A stretch of 5,455 nucleotides of DNA, from NCBI GenBank assembly GCA_022572865.1, contig JACZVB010000131.1, positions 1 to 5,455 of the forward strand. The letters run 5' to 3'. The notes below the pieces were generated by a model, which did no database searches, had not been told where the DNA came from, and worked only from the letters and a program-made list of their open reading frames with translations. How positions within the stretch are numbered: position 1 is the stretch's first letter; each line of letters starts with the position of its first letter. The position numbers and the translations under genes are program-made. The stretch comes from Chloroflexota bacterium. GTDB lineage: Bacteria; Chloroflexota; Dehalococcoidia; Plut-88900. Shown here in pieces: positions 5,450-5,455 of the stretch.

Positions 5450-5455
5450 TATGTT

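Overview
The window is a high-GC bacterial segment in which every recognisable gene lies on the minus strand, so transcription runs from the right end to the left. The genes are those of soil or marine heterotroph-type catabolism: an NADPH:quinone reductase-like enzyme, a class III PLP aminotransferase, a DapA/NanA-superfamily lyase and an amidase-signature hydrolase, plus the broken end of an amidohydrolase. Gene content, GC-rich coding DNA, GGGAGG-type ribosome binding sites and a TGTCATTCTGAG-type short interspersed repeat would fit a Chloroflexota/Dehalococcoidia-like (possibly metagenome-derived) genome. That placement is an inference; there is no rRNA or other taxonomic marker here.

Layout from right to left. 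Positions 5455-5218 hold no gene but several short perfect inverted repeats, including one directly in front of the qor leader. Positions 5172-4204 are the qor-like gene, with an alternative in-frame start at 5217. Positions 4203-3959 are a 245-bp gap carrying an 84-bp MITE-like repeat (4056-4139). Positions 3958-2627 are the aminotransferase, starting at TTG behind a strong ribosome binding site. Positions 2626-2562 are a short gap containing a near-consensus sigma70 promoter (TTGACC, 17 bp, TATACT). Positions 2561-1635 are the DapA-family lyase. After a 89-bp gap comes the amidase (1545-481). It is cut short at about residue 337 and runs, out of frame, into the C-terminal remnant of an unrelated amidohydrolase (about 547-269). 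Positions 268-1 hold no convincing gene.

How the genes might work together is inference. An amidase releasing an acid or amino acid, an aminotransferase related to 2,2-dialkylglycine decarboxylase that makes an oxo acid, and a lyase that cleaves or dehydrates a 2-oxo acid could form a small catabolic route. The lyase lacks the arginine typical of true DapA, which argues against lysine biosynthesis. The qor gene is separated by the repeat-bearing gap and is probably its own transcription unit.

No wholly new system is evident. The items most worth a second look are the amidase/amidohydrolase junction (a real deletion or a chimeric assembly), the internal promoter, the substituted active-site residues in the lyase and aminotransferase, and the MITE-like repeat.
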